Assembly: GCA_020847375.1 (NCBI GenBank)
Contig: JADLCB010000004.1
Coordinates: 17,743 to 81,742, forward strand
Length of the DNA stretch: 64,000 bases
Source of the DNA: Phycisphaerales bacterium
Lineage (GTDB): Bacteria > Planctomycetota > Phycisphaerae > Tepidisphaerales > Tepidisphaeraceae
Reading direction: 5' to 3'
The position numbers and the translations under genes are program-made. Under the pieces are notes generated by a model. The model searched no databases. It was not told the DNA's origin and saw only the letters and a program-made list of their open reading frames with translations. Position 1 is the first letter of the stretch. Each line of letters opens with the position of its first letter. This document shows positions 34,895 through 44,311 of the stretch, piece by piece.

Positions 34895-36328
34895 ATGAGT
34901 TTTTCAACATTGCTGCGGTCCGCTGCTTTTTGGGCAGTCGGTTTTGTAGGTGTCCCTGCGCTTTTGGTTAATACCGCCAGAGCGGAGGATTACCTGGTAC
35001 AAGGTGTTCAAGCGGCTGCGGCGGAAATGCCGCACGTTACCGCGTTGATGCGGCGACCAGTTGCCGGTCAATCGCCGGATCAGATCACGCCACTCTGGAC
35101 GGAGCAGTATGATCCGATCACCGATGCCAATGTGCTGGAATATGGTTTTGCTGCCTATCTGGATACCGGTACCAGCGGTGTGCTTCTGAGTCGCGAGATT
35201 CAGGAGATTCTCGGGATCAACCTCCAGCTTGATTCTGGTGGCAATCCTTCCAAGTTTAGCGATGTGACCATTGACGGTTCCAAGACGTTTAACATAGCCG
35301 AACCCCTTTATATTTCAGTTGCGCCCTATCCGCCGGTGAGTGAACCTCCACTAAGCGACCTGGCAGCGATCAATCAGCTCTATACCGCACCACGACTGGT
35401 TCGCCCGTATGTCTCGGCGGACTATGCCCCGACTGATGCGCTGGGTGAGATTCAGGAGCGCACTATTGTTGGCATGCCGGGGCTGATCGGCAAGTCGATG
35501 CTGGTCGATTCCAGGGCGTACAACCACGTGAATGAATATCTCCAGCAGGATGAAAATTTCATCCCGTATCTCATGACATCGGTTCATGCGCCCAATGATC
35601 CTGTTTTACCAGCGGCGGATTACACAATTCGCCTGAGCTATTCTCACTTTGACGATCTGACAGATACCACGCCGGATGAAGCCGGTGTCGAACCGCCAAC
35701 TTTGGCACACAACCCCTTTATTGGCCGCGATCCGCGCGTCGGGCCTGCAGCCGGTGATCCTGCCGGTGTGCGCATTGCGCGCACTGGGGGCAGTGGCACT
35801 TATTATGAAAGCACGGGTAATTGGCTGCTGGATACTGGCGCACAAGTCAGCTTTATGTCCAGCGTGCAGGCGGCGAATCTGGGTTATTCGCTCGGCGAGC
35901 TGATTCCCGGCATACCGGTTGTTTACGACGACAACGGTGAAATGGATTTGTCGACGTTCTACGTACCCATCAGCGGCGCCGACGCCGGTTCCGTTGCGTT
36001 GCTACCGGGGATTATTCTTGATGAACTGGTGTTGCCCGCTTTGGAGGGGGACATCATTTACCGCGATTTGCCCATTCTGATCGTGGATGTAACCATTGCC
36101 GATATGCTGGGTAACACCATGCTGCTTGATGGAGATATTGGCATGAATCTGTTCCTGCCTTCGCACGATGCCGAGGGCAATAATCTGGTCTCCAGCGCGT
36201 TTGATTATTTTATTTTCGACGAATCAGCCGGAGAGTTGCGCCTGGTGAGCGTGCCCGAACCTGCATTGGGTACTTTGACGATGGCGCTGCTTTGTCTGGT
36301 TGGCCGGCGCGGGCGCCGGGTGGCCTGA
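34895..36328 (+). CDS. PEP-CTERM protein with two aspartic-protease-like DTG motifs
   Basis: 477 residues. An N-terminal signal segment ends near 'NTARAEDY'. Two DTG motifs are present: 'AYLDTGTSGVLLS' (D90) and 'WLLDTGAQVSFMS' (D313). Both have the hydrophobic-hydrophobic-D-T-G-A/T context of retropepsin-like catalytic half-sites, and two such lobes in one chain would form one active site as in pepsin. The C-terminus 'VSVPEPALGTLTMALLCLVG' followed by Arg residues is a PEP-CTERM signal, so the protein should be exported and sorted by an exosortase. Its target is unknown. GAGAGG lies about six bases before the ATG. No exosortase gene is in the window. Confidence 0.8.
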   Translation: MSFSTLLRSAAFWAVGFVGVPALLVNTARAEDYLVQGVQAAAAEMPHVTALMRRPVAGQSPDQITPLWTEQYDPITDANVLEYGFAAYLDTGTSGVLLSREIQEILGINLQLDSGGNPSKFSDVTIDGSKTFNIAEPLYISVAPYPPVSEPPLSDLAAINQLYTAPRLVRPYVSADYAPTDALGEIQERTIVGMPGLIGKSMLVDSRAYNHVNEYLQQDENFIPYLMTSVHAPNDPVLPAADYTIRLSYSHFDDLTDTTPDEAGVEPPTLAHNPFIGRDPRVGPAAGDPAGVRIARTGGSGTYYESTGNWLLDTGAQVSFMSSVQAANLGYSLGELIPGIPVVYDDNGEMDLSTFYVPISGADAGSVALLPGIILDELVLPALEGDIIYRDLPILIVDVTIADMLGNTMLLDGDIGMNLFLPSHDAEGNNLVSSAFDYFIFDESAGELRLVSVPEPALGTLTMALLCLVGRRGRRVA

Positions 36329-36368
36329 AAGATTCGCCAGAAATTGTCCGACGTCTATAATTGCCGGT

Positions 36369-37163
36369 ATGGCGCTGTCCCGTGACACGTGTATTTGTCT
36401 TCGCAAGTTTGAGTATTCGGAGACATCGCAGATTCTAACGCTGCTGGGGCGTGAGCATGGAATCGTGCGCGTCATGGCCAAGGGGGCGCACCGGCGCACC
36501 AAAGCCGGGGCGAGTAAATTCGATGGTGGTATTGATCTGCTCGACCGGGGCCAGGCGGTCTTCACCTTTGATCCCGCCCGCGATTTGCAAACGCTCACTG
36601 AATGGCATTTGGATGAGGGGCATCTGGAACTGCGTCGCAATCTTCGCGCGGTCTACCTGGGGCAGTATGCAGCTGAATTACTGAGTTTACTCCTGGAAAA
36701 TTTTGATCCACACCCGGCCTTGTTTGACCGCCTTGAACAAATGTTGCCAGCTCTGGCGACCAGCCAGCGCGAAGAAGTTTTCCTGGCCTTTGAATTGGAA
36801 TTATTACGCCAAACCGGTCATTTGCCGCAACTGGGTGATTGCGCCAATTGTGCCCGTCCCATCAATTCCTCTGCAACTGCCTATTTTTCCCCCAGTACCG
36901 GCGGTGCGATTTGCCGCGATTGTGAAATGATCATCCACGATCGTCTGGCGATCGATGCCCGCCTGCTACGGCTTCTGATCACGCTTTTACGCCTTCCGCA
37001 TCACGGCAGCATGACTCAGCGTCTGCCACGACTGACTCGCCATCAGACTGATCCGCTCAATGGCCTTTTGGCGCAATATCTTCAGTTTACGCTGGGCCGT
37101 GGATTGCGCCTGATGCGCTATGTGATCCCTTCGCCCATCCGACGTGTTCCTGTGGCGACCTGA
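36369..37163 (+). CDS. recO: DNA repair protein RecO
   Basis: 264 residues. The N-terminal OB fold ('CLRKFEYSETSQILTLLGRE' and 'RVMAKGAHRRTKAG') and the zinc-finger cysteines ('LGDCANCARP' and 'GGAICRDC') fit RecO, which helps load RecA onto SSB-coated single-stranded DNA. The ATG at 36369 is chosen because it gives the standard N-terminus. comF follows after 38 bases. Confidence 0.93.
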   Translation: MALSRDTCICLRKFEYSETSQILTLLGREHGIVRVMAKGAHRRTKAGASKFDGGIDLLDRGQAVFTFDPARDLQTLTEWHLDEGHLELRRNLRAVYLGQYAAELLSLLLENFDPHPALFDRLEQMLPALATSQREEVFLAFELELLRQTGHLPQLGDCANCARPINSSATAYFSPSTGGAICRDCEMIIHDRLAIDARLLRLLITLLRLPHHGSMTQRLPRLTRHQTDPLNGLLAQYLQFTLGRGLRLMRYVIPSPIRRVPVAT

Positions 37164-37201
37164 TTTTCTCAACGGGTCAACCAGTTTGATATAATCAGAG
37201 T

Positions 37202-37957
37202 GTGGTAATCACCGGGTTTTTCCGATCACTTGTCGATTTCTGCTACCCGCCCACGTGCTGCTCATGTCAGGTGCGGATTGATCAGCCTGATTTGTTGTGT
37301 GCAGATTGTCAGGCGAAACTCAGCCGTCTTGAAACGGAACCATCCTGTCCGCGTTGCGCGGCGCCAACCGGCCCGGGTGGCGCCTGTCCTCATTGTGCCG
37401 GCAAGGGCGTGCGACCTTTTGATCAGATTATTTGCCTGGGGCGTTTTGATGATCCGCTGCGTGGATTGATCCATGACATGAAATATCATCAGCGCTGGCA
37501 GCTGGCGGAGTTACTGGCCGATCGCCTGTTTGATCAACCGGCGGTGCGCCGGCTGCTCGAGCAGACAAAACAGCGCGATGGCGCTTTGATTGCAGTTCCG
37601 CTGCATCCGTGGCGACGCTTCTGGCGCGGTTATAACCAGGCGCAATTACTGGCCAAGCGTCTCGGCGGACACTGCGCCTTGCCGACGGTGCAGCCACTGG
37701 TTCGCTGTCGTTGGACGCCCACGCAAGCCTTTCTACATTCGCGCGCAAGGCGCACCGCCAATTTACGTGATGCTTTTGCCCTGATTCATCCACAACAGGT
37801 TCATCAGCGCCACCTCGTGCTGGTGGATGATGTCGTGACGAGCGGCGCAACCTTGCGCGCCACGGCCAGAACTTTGCTGCCCGCGCGGCCAGCCAGTATC
37901 AGCGCCATCGTACTGGCGGTGGCGGACCCCAGACATCGTAATTTTCAGCGCGTCTAG
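37202..37957 (+). CDS. comF: ComF-family phosphoribosyltransferase-like protein
   Basis: 251 residues with a GTG start. The N-terminal zinc ribbon is clear: 'CYPPTCCSCQ', 'LLCADCQAKL', 'CPRCAAPTG' and 'CPHCAGKG'. The C-terminal phosphoribosyltransferase loop is 'LVDDVVTSGATL'. ComF is needed for DNA uptake in competent bacteria; many homologues outside known competent species remain untested. It follows recO by 38 bases and is probably in one operon with it. Confidence 0.93.
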   Translation: MVITGFFRSLVDFCYPPTCCSCQVRIDQPDLLCADCQAKLSRLETEPSCPRCAAPTGPGGACPHCAGKGVRPFDQIICLGRFDDPLRGLIHDMKYHQRWQLAELLADRLFDQPAVRRLLEQTKQRDGALIAVPLHPWRRFWRGYNQAQLLAKRLGGHCALPTVQPLVRCRWTPTQAFLHSRARRTANLRDAFALIHPQQVHQRHLVLVDDVVTSGATLRATARTLLPARPASISAIVLAVADPRHRNFQRV

Positions 37958-38077
37958 CCAACCCATGTTCAAAGGTGGGTGTGTTTTTTCGTTTCGGTTC
38001 CTTGCTTGCTGCATTTCTTTGGGATGTATTGTCGGACAAAATACGCTTGGTGAAAAAATCCGGTATAAACGAGAGCA

Positions 38078-39199
38078 ATGGTTGAGGTATTACCCCGCAC
38101 ACGGGCTGAAATAGAGCGCGGCATTGCCCAGAACCTGCATCCTGGTGCGCAGGTCTGGCTGTGGTGTCGGGATCAGGGTGAATTGGAACTTGCCGTTGGC
38201 GATGCGCGACCGGGTGTTGCCATGCGCACGGATCATCTGCTGCCCTGGATGAGCATGACCAAACCGTTGGTGGCCGCTGCCGTGATGCAATGCGTCGAAC
38301 GACAGCAGTTGCAACTCGATACCCCCGTTTGCTCGTATCTGCCTGATTTTGCGCAGCAGGGTAAGCAGGCAATCACCCTCCGCCATTTACTGACACATAC
38401 CGCCGGTCTGCGCGCTGCCGCCAGTAACAATGATTCGCGCCCCTGGCAGCAGATCATCGCGTCTATCTGTGCAGCAGCACCCGAAAAAGATTGGCCGGCA
38501 GGGCAAAAAGCCGGCTATCACATTGCCTCAAGCTGGTACATCCTGGGCGAGCTGGTTCAGATCGTTGATGGTCGGATGATCAATCAGTATGTCCGGCAGG
38601 AAATATTTGTACCGTTGGGGATGCGTGATTCCTGGCTGGCGCTGGATGAACCGGCGGCATTGGCGTATGGCCAGCGACTGGCGATGAGTTACCGCACCGA
38701 TGGCCAGACGATGCGTGCGAATCCTGCCAGTGTTGATCGGGCGGAATTAGCCCATATTCGCCCCGGTGCCAGTGGGCGCGGGCCAGCTCATGATCTTGGC
38801 CGTTTCTATCGCATGTTGCTCAATCATGGGGAGCTGGACGGCCAACGTCTACTTTCCAGCCAGTCCGTTGCGCTGATGACCAGCCGTCAGCGTAGTGGGA
38901 TGATGGATCAAACGTTTCGTCAGGTCATGGACTGGGGGCTGGGCTTGATGATCAATTCCGCTCATCTCACGCCGCTGGACTTGCTGCCCTACAATTTCGG
39001 CCCGGGTGCGCACCGCGACACATTTGGCCACGGCGGGGCGCAATCGTCCATTTCCTTTGCTGATAGTCAGCGACAAGTGGCAGCGGTCATCATCTTCAAC
39101 GGCATGCCCGGTGAACCCAGACATCACGCCCGCATGCGCCCGCTTCTGGCCGCGCTGTGGGAGGATATCAACGCCATCTGCCCGATGGCCTCCTCGTGA
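38078..39199 (+). CDS. Class C beta-lactamase-related serine hydrolase
   Basis: 373 residues. The catalytic SxxK motif is in 'PWMSMTKPLVAAAV', the tyrosine motif is in 'IASSWYILGELV', and a 'GHGGAQSSI' motif stands for the KTG/HxG box. Such proteins are mostly esterases or peptidases, not antibiotic-resistance enzymes. No signal peptide is evident, so it probably acts in the cytoplasm. Its stop is only three bases from the stop of the convergent pilC gene. Confidence 0.9.
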   Translation: MVEVLPRTRAEIERGIAQNLHPGAQVWLWCRDQGELELAVGDARPGVAMRTDHLLPWMSMTKPLVAAAVMQCVERQQLQLDTPVCSYLPDFAQQGKQAITLRHLLTHTAGLRAAASNNDSRPWQQIIASICAAAPEKDWPAGQKAGYHIASSWYILGELVQIVDGRMINQYVRQEIFVPLGMRDSWLALDEPAALAYGQRLAMSYRTDGQTMRANPASVDRAELAHIRPGASGRGPAHDLGRFYRMLLNHGELDGQRLLSSQSVALMTSRQRSGMMDQTFRQVMDWGLGLMINSAHLTPLDLLPYNFGPGAHRDTFGHGGAQSSISFADSQRQVAAVIIFNGMPGEPRHHARMRPLLAALWEDINAICPMASS

Positions 39200-39202
39200 T
39201 TC

Positions 39203-40417
39203 TCATTTCACCAGACTGCTGAGTTTGAAGATCGGCAGGATGATGCTCATTGCGATAAAGCCGACGATGGAACCCATCAGCACGATCATCAATGGTTCGA
39301 TCATGGCGGTGACACTTTTGATGACAGCCTTGAGTTCACGACCGTAATAGTCGGAAACTTCATCCAGCACCTCGCCGAGTTTGCCCGATTCTTCACCGGC
39401 GCTGACCATCTGCACCACCGCCCGTGGCAATAGCGGGCTGCGCTGCAGGGGTGTGCTTATTTTTTTACCCTGTTTGACCGCGCCGTAGACCGCCCGCCAC
39501 ATGCGCCGATAGAGCATGTTGCCGCTGACTTCAGCCGTGATACTGATGGTATCGAGCATCGGCACGCCGGCATTGATCAACTGGCCCATGGTGTGCAGAC
39601 CGCGGCTGATATACAACGCGCGGAACATTTTTTTGAACAAGGGAATCGTCAGCTTGGTTTTATCCCACCACAACCGGCCCCAGTCGGTGCGCAGCATCAT
39701 GATGATGGCCCAGATGCTGCCGATGGTCACGAGAATCAGAATATACCAGTAATTGACCATGAAGCTGGACAGCGCCAACAGCAGTTTGGTCGGGGCGGGC
39801 AGCGCAGCCTCTTTGCCTTTGAAAATCACCATGAAACGCGGCAGCACGAATACCAACAGGAAAATCGTCGTGCTGATCGCCATGGCCCCGATGATGCCCG
39901 GGTAGATCATCGCCCCCTTGACCATCGAGCGTGTTTCGATCTGCTGGGCCAGGTACTGGGCGATTCGGTCGAGCATCCGTGAAAAACCGCCGGACAGCTC
40001 CGATGCCTTGACCATGTTGATGTACAACGGGCTGAAGATGCGCGGATGCCGCATCAGGGCCTGCGAAAATTGACGACCCGATTCCACATCCTTCTTCATC
40101 TGCACGAGGATTTTTTTGAATTTCGGGTTTTCGGTCTGCTCGGCAATCCCTTCGATGGCGGCGCGGATGCTGATACCCGCCCGGATCATGACCGCCAGCT
40201 GACTGGTGAACGCCTGGACATCCTTGGCGCTGGGGCCGAAAGAAAAGCTGAAACTGGCTGAACCACCACCGCGCGCATTCCCTTCGGGCATCAGGGCGAT
40301 GATGTACTCGCCCCGATCACGCAATTGCTGGGCGGCTGCTCCCATGTTCGGTGCTGTCAGCAGGCCGTTGAGGAGCTTGCCCTGGGCATTTTTGGATTCG
40401 TACTTATAGCTCGGCAT
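39203..40417 (-). CDS. pilC: Type IV pilus inner-membrane platform protein PilC/GspF
   Basis: 404 residues with two T2SSF repeats, each followed by hydrophobic segments ('AMISTTIFLLVFVLPRFMVIF', 'YWYILILVTIGSIWAIIMML' and the C-terminal 'IVLMGSIVGFIAMSIILPIF'). The N-terminus 'YKYESKNAQGKLLNGLL' is typical. It is the last gene of the leftward pilus operon and should anchor the ATPases PilB and PilT to the inner membrane. Confidence 0.95.
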   Translation of the reverse strand: MPSYKYESKNAQGKLLNGLLTAPNMGAAAQQLRDRGEYIIALMPEGNARGGGSASFSFSFGPSAKDVQAFTSQLAVMIRAGISIRAAIEGIAEQTENPKFKKILVQMKKDVESGRQFSQALMRHPRIFSPLYINMVKASELSGGFSRMLDRIAQYLAQQIETRSMVKGAMIYPGIIGAMAISTTIFLLVFVLPRFMVIFKGKEAALPAPTKLLLALSSFMVNYWYILILVTIGSIWAIIMMLRTDWGRLWWDKTKLTIPLFKKMFRALYISRGLHTMGQLINAGVPMLDTISITAEVSGNMLYRRMWRAVYGAVKQGKKISTPLQRSPLLPRAVVQMVSAGEESGKLGEVLDEVSDYYGRELKAVIKSVTAMIEPLMIVLMGSIVGFIAMSIILPIFKLSSLVK

Positions 40418-40525
40418 GGATGGTTAGCTGGATGTTGTCAACCAATCAAGCGACTGAATCTCAAAACGGGTGATGGCCCGCAAAATTAGTTCAATCACCT
40501 GCCTGACACCCAGTCGTCAGCTCCT

Positions 40526-41584
40526 TTAGGCAGCCAGGGCGCGCTCCAGCTTTTCTGGATGGGCAGCCTGGGCAACGGCATCTTCCCGGTGGATGTACCC
40601 ATTGACGTATAACTGTTTGATCGAGCTGTCCAGTGTCTGCATTCCGATCGCCCGGCTCGTTTCGATGATGTTGGGGATCTCGAAAATGCGATTTTCTCGA
40701 ATGCAGTTGCGCACCGCCGGCGTGCAAAGCATGATCTCAACACCGGGGATCATCCCCGGCTGATCGGCGCGGCTGAACAGTGTCTGACTGACCACCGCCT
40801 GCAGCGTATTAGCCAGCATGGATCGAATCTGGTTCTGCTGATCGCTCGGGTAAATATCGATGATACGTTCGATTGTCTGCGGCGCATTGACCGTATGCAG
40901 TGTGCTGAAGACCAGATGGCCTGTTTCTGCAGCAGTGATGGCAGCCCGCGTGGTTTCCAGATCGCGCATTTCGCCGACGAGAATCACATCGGGATCCTGA
41001 CGCAGCGCGTGACGCAGCCCACTTTCAAAATTGGGGCAATCACTGCCGATTTCGCGTTGCTCGATGCAACTTTTTGCACTCTGGAACGCATATTCGATCG
41101 GGTCTTCGATGGTGATGATATGCCCCTGGTCACGGCGGTTGATCGCGTCGACCATCGCCGCCAGTGTCGTGCTTTTACCCGATCCAGTCGGGCCGGTCAC
41201 CAGCACCAGCCCGCGCGGCAGATAGGTCAGGCGGGAGCAGATCTCCGGTAAAAATAATTGCTCGATTGGTCGCACCTTGTCGTTGATCGTGCGCAGTGAC
41301 AGGGCGATGGTCTTGCGCTGATAGTGGGCATTGACACGAAAGCGGGCCACGCCTGGAATTTCGTATGAAAAATCAGCATCGCGCAAATCTTCAAACCCCG
41401 CCCATTGCTTGTCGTTCATCAGCTCACGGGCGATACGCTGCAGACCGTCCGGCGTCATCAGCGGAAAATCGCTGGGCTGAACGATCGTATGAATACGAAA
41501 CAGCGGCGGCTGGCCGACGGTCAAATGAATATCGGACGCCTTGGCCTGAATGGCTGCCTGAAGAATGTCGTTGATCTGGCTCAT
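40526..41584 (-). CDS. pilT: Pilus retraction ATPase PilT
   Basis: 352 residues. Walker A is 'VTGPTGSGKSTTLAAMVD', the Asp box 'ITIEDPIEY', Walker B 'DPDVILVGEMRD', the His box 'TGHLVFSTLHT' and the PilT-specific 'AVRNCIREN' motif (canonical AIRNLIRE) are visible. It drives pilus retraction. It lies between pilB and pilC in the operon. Confidence 0.95.
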   Translation of the reverse strand: MSQINDILQAAIQAKASDIHLTVGQPPLFRIHTIVQPSDFPLMTPDGLQRIARELMNDKQWAGFEDLRDADFSYEIPGVARFRVNAHYQRKTIALSLRTINDKVRPIEQLFLPEICSRLTYLPRGLVLVTGPTGSGKSTTLAAMVDAINRRDQGHIITIEDPIEYAFQSAKSCIEQREIGSDCPNFESGLRHALRQDPDVILVGEMRDLETTRAAITAAETGHLVFSTLHTVNAPQTIERIIDIYPSDQQNQIRSMLANTLQAVVSQTLFSRADQPGMIPGVEIMLCTPAVRNCIRENRIFEIPNIIETSRAIGMQTLDSSIKQLYVNGYIHREDAVAQAAHPEKLERALAA

Positions 41585-41671
41585 ATTGGTTAATTTCGGT
41601 TAAATCGTGTCGTTGCTGTTCCTTCATCAGGTTATTGTGTCAGTTCAGCGGTTTAGCCGCGTTTCCTGCTG

Positions 41672-43486
41672 CTAAACGCCGTTTTCCGTCACCCGCAGCA
41701 CCTCGTCCACGGTGGTCAGTCCAGCGGCAACCTTGTCAAAACCATCCTGACGCAGGCTGACCAACCCTTTTTCCCGGCATAAACGGCGAAACTGTGTTAC
41801 ATCCGGATTGCGTGTCACCTGATCACGCAAACTGTCATCCATGACCAGCATTTCATAAATGCCCAGCCGTCCGCTGTAGCCTGTTTTACGGCAATGATCA
41901 CATCCATTGCCCTTGTATAACTTGGTGGTATCAACACCCTGGAGTGTCAGAAATTCCGCCATTTCGCCGGTTGGCTGATAGCTGTCCTTGCAGTGGGCGC
42001 ATATTTTCCGCACCAGCCGCTGGGCCAGAATCGCATTCACCGCACTGGCGATGAGATACGGCTCAACCCCGATGTTGATCAATCGCGTAACCGAAGCCGG
42101 CGCGTCGTTGGTATGCAGGGTGCTGAGCACCAGATGTCCTGTCAGTGATGCCTGCACCGCGATATGCGCCGTTTCGGCATCGCGAATTTCACCCAGCATC
42201 ACGACATCGGGATCCTGGCGTAACAACGAACGCAGGGCCGCAGCGAAGGTCATTCCAATTTTTTCATGCACCTGCACCTGGTTGGCCTGGGGCAGGTGAT
42301 ATTCGATCGGATCTTCCACCGTGCTGATGTTCAGTTTATTCCCGTCCATGCAGCGCAGGCTGGAGTAGAGCGTTGTGGTTTTGCCCGAACCTGTCGGGCC
42401 GGTGACGAGAATGATTCCGTGCGGTTCATCGATCTGCCGTCGCCAGATCGTCAGGGCTTCTTCGCCGAACCCCAGCGCTTCCAGCGGGACGTTGATCGAG
42501 CGGTTATCCAGAATACGCATAACCACTTTTTCACCGTTGGCCGTCGGCAGGGTGCTCATGCGCAGGTCAATCTTGCGATCACGCACCACCGCGCGGATGC
42601 GCCCGTCCTGTGGCAGGCGTCGCTCGCTGATGTCCAGATTGGCCATGATTTTCATGCGTGACACAATGGCTGCGTGCATCGAATGAGGCGGACTCATGGC
42701 ATCGAACAGAATGCCGTCGATTCGATACCGGATTTTCAGGCCCTTTTCCTTCGGTTCGACATGAATGTCGCTGGCACCTTGTTTGATGGCATCGGCAATC
42801 AGGTAATTGACAAAGCGGATGATGGGCGACTCGCTGCCCGCTTTTTCCAGATCGGCCACATCATCAGCGATTTCCTTGACGACCTGCACGTCGTCCTCCG
42901 CCATATCCTTGATGATCTCGTCAACCTGGATATCGCCATGGCCGGTCTGAATCTGCTCGACCAGGCGGTTGATCTCAGCCGCCGGCGTTGCCACGACACG
43001 CACGATCCGCTTGGTTTTACGCTTGATTTCATCGAGCACAAAAACATTGCTCGGATCAGCCATCGCCACCACGAGCGTACGCTCACGGGGATTGTCGCTG
43101 TCGCCTTCCAGACGCAATGGCAGGATCGACTGCTTGCGGATGTAGTCCACCGGCAATAGCTCATAGGCGGTTGGATCGATCTGATTGCGGTCGGGCACTT
43201 CAAAATCGATTCCCAGGGTTTGCGCCGTAACCTCCAGAATCTGCGCCTCGGAGGCGACATTCATGCCCTGCAAAATGGCACCGATCGTTTTGCCAGGCGT
43301 TTGAACCTGCACAGCCCGGGCCTGATCCAGTTGCTGTTCATTGATCACACCACGCTCCAGCAGCAACTGGTCGATGCCCTTGCGCTGGGTGCGCTGGGTG
43401 GGCCGATAGAGCTGCTCCATCTCATCGGTGGGCATGGCCAGCGCGGCGGTGGTTGCAGCAGAAGATGTTGAGCGCCGGGTGAACAT
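41672..43486 (-). CDS. pilB: Pilus extension ATPase PilB/GspE
   Basis: 604 residues. An MshEN-type N-terminal domain ('LLLERGVINEQQLDQA') is followed by the ATPase core: Walker A 'VTGPTGSGKTTTLYSSL', Asp box 'STVEDPIEYH', Walker B 'DPDVVMLGEIRD' and His box 'TGHLVLSTLHTND'. The zinc-binding pair 'CAHC' and 'CDHC' is present. It powers assembly of the pilus or a type II secretion pseudopilus; co-occurrence with pilT favours the pilus. Confidence 0.95.
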   Translation of the reverse strand: MFTRRSTSSAATTAALAMPTDEMEQLYRPTQRTQRKGIDQLLLERGVINEQQLDQARAVQVQTPGKTIGAILQGMNVASEAQILEVTAQTLGIDFEVPDRNQIDPTAYELLPVDYIRKQSILPLRLEGDSDNPRERTLVVAMADPSNVFVLDEIKRKTKRIVRVVATPAAEINRLVEQIQTGHGDIQVDEIIKDMAEDDVQVVKEIADDVADLEKAGSESPIIRFVNYLIADAIKQGASDIHVEPKEKGLKIRYRIDGILFDAMSPPHSMHAAIVSRMKIMANLDISERRLPQDGRIRAVVRDRKIDLRMSTLPTANGEKVVMRILDNRSINVPLEALGFGEEALTIWRRQIDEPHGIILVTGPTGSGKTTTLYSSLRCMDGNKLNISTVEDPIEYHLPQANQVQVHEKIGMTFAAALRSLLRQDPDVVMLGEIRDAETAHIAVQASLTGHLVLSTLHTNDAPASVTRLINIGVEPYLIASAVNAILAQRLVRKICAHCKDSYQPTGEMAEFLTLQGVDTTKLYKGNGCDHCRKTGYSGRLGIYEMLVMDDSLRDQVTRNPDVTQFRRLCREKGLVSLRQDGFDKVAAGLTTVDEVLRVTENGV

Positions 43487-43593
43487 CGCGATCTCGATTC
43501 GTTTCGGTTAAGTCACAGTCAATGCAAAAGGCAGTCGATTCAAAAAGTGATCCGTTCTCCTGTTGTGGTGCTGTCGATCCAGCCCGCGGTTTC

Positions 43594-44256
43594 TCATTGC
43601 ATCTTCAACTCGAACCGATACGCGCCGCTGCGCACAATGACCGAATCCGGCCCGATACGATCAACAGTAAAGGCGTTGATTTGCTGGCCTTCCTTGTAAA
43701 GCTGGTTGTTGATCATGCAGGCCTTGTGCGTGTCCGAGTGCATGATCGACTGCAACGACAATTCAGCCACTGCCTTGAGCGCTTCAGCCCGTTCCTCCTC
43801 ACGTTTACGCTGAGCCATGCCGGTATCTTCCGGGGCATCGCGGAGTTCATGAAAACGAAACGGATTGGTCCGCAGCTCGCTCAATGGCAACTGGGCTGCG
43901 CTGGGATACGTCCTGAATTGATTCACAACCCGCTCGGTGTTACGCAGCATTTTTTCCATCTGCGCGATATTGCGCGCTCCATCGGTCAGAAACTGGGAAA
44001 TGGTCTGGTCCGTCTGCTGAACCTTGCCGGTGGTCGCTGCTTCGACACTGGCCGGACCGCGGCGCAGGTGCGTGAACAGCAATACGCCCGCCCCGATGAG
44101 GGCAACGCCGACCAGCATCATGATCCGGTTATTGCCCGATTTTTTCCCTTCAGCGAAATAGGGTTCTTCACTTGGCCCGCCAAGCGCCTGTGCCAGATCA
44201 TCCTGCGGTGATCCTTCGGCGCCTTCCTGATAAATCTCGTCAATCTGATCGGACAT
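43594..44256 (-). CDS. PilP/GspC-like pilus assembly protein
   Basis: About 220 residues. An acidic cytoplasmic N-terminus, one membrane segment ('IMMLVGVALIGAGVLLFTHL'), a helical linker and a C-terminal beta domain ('LSLQSIMHSDTHKACMINNQ' followed by 'YKEGQQINAFTVDRIGPD'). That C-terminal pattern matches the HR domain of GspC and PilP, which links the inner-membrane complex to the secretin. The position between pilO and pilB supports this. It lacks the lipoprotein start of PilP. The ATG at 44256 is chosen; an upstream extension of 11 codons is possible. Confidence 0.72.
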   Translation of the reverse strand: MSDQIDEIYQEGAEGSPQDDLAQALGGPSEEPYFAEGKKSGNNRIMMLVGVALIGAGVLLFTHLRRGPASVEAATTGKVQQTDQTISQFLTDGARNIAQMEKMLRNTERVVNQFRTYPSAAQLPLSELRTNPFRFHELRDAPEDTGMAQRKREEERAEALKAVAELSLQSIMHSDTHKACMINNQLYKEGQQINAFTVDRIGPDSVIVRSGAYRFELKMQ

Positions 44257-44311
44257 GGAACCAAACTCCTGTACTAAATTGCATTTCACTCAACCGCCAG
44301 CCGCCGCAACC

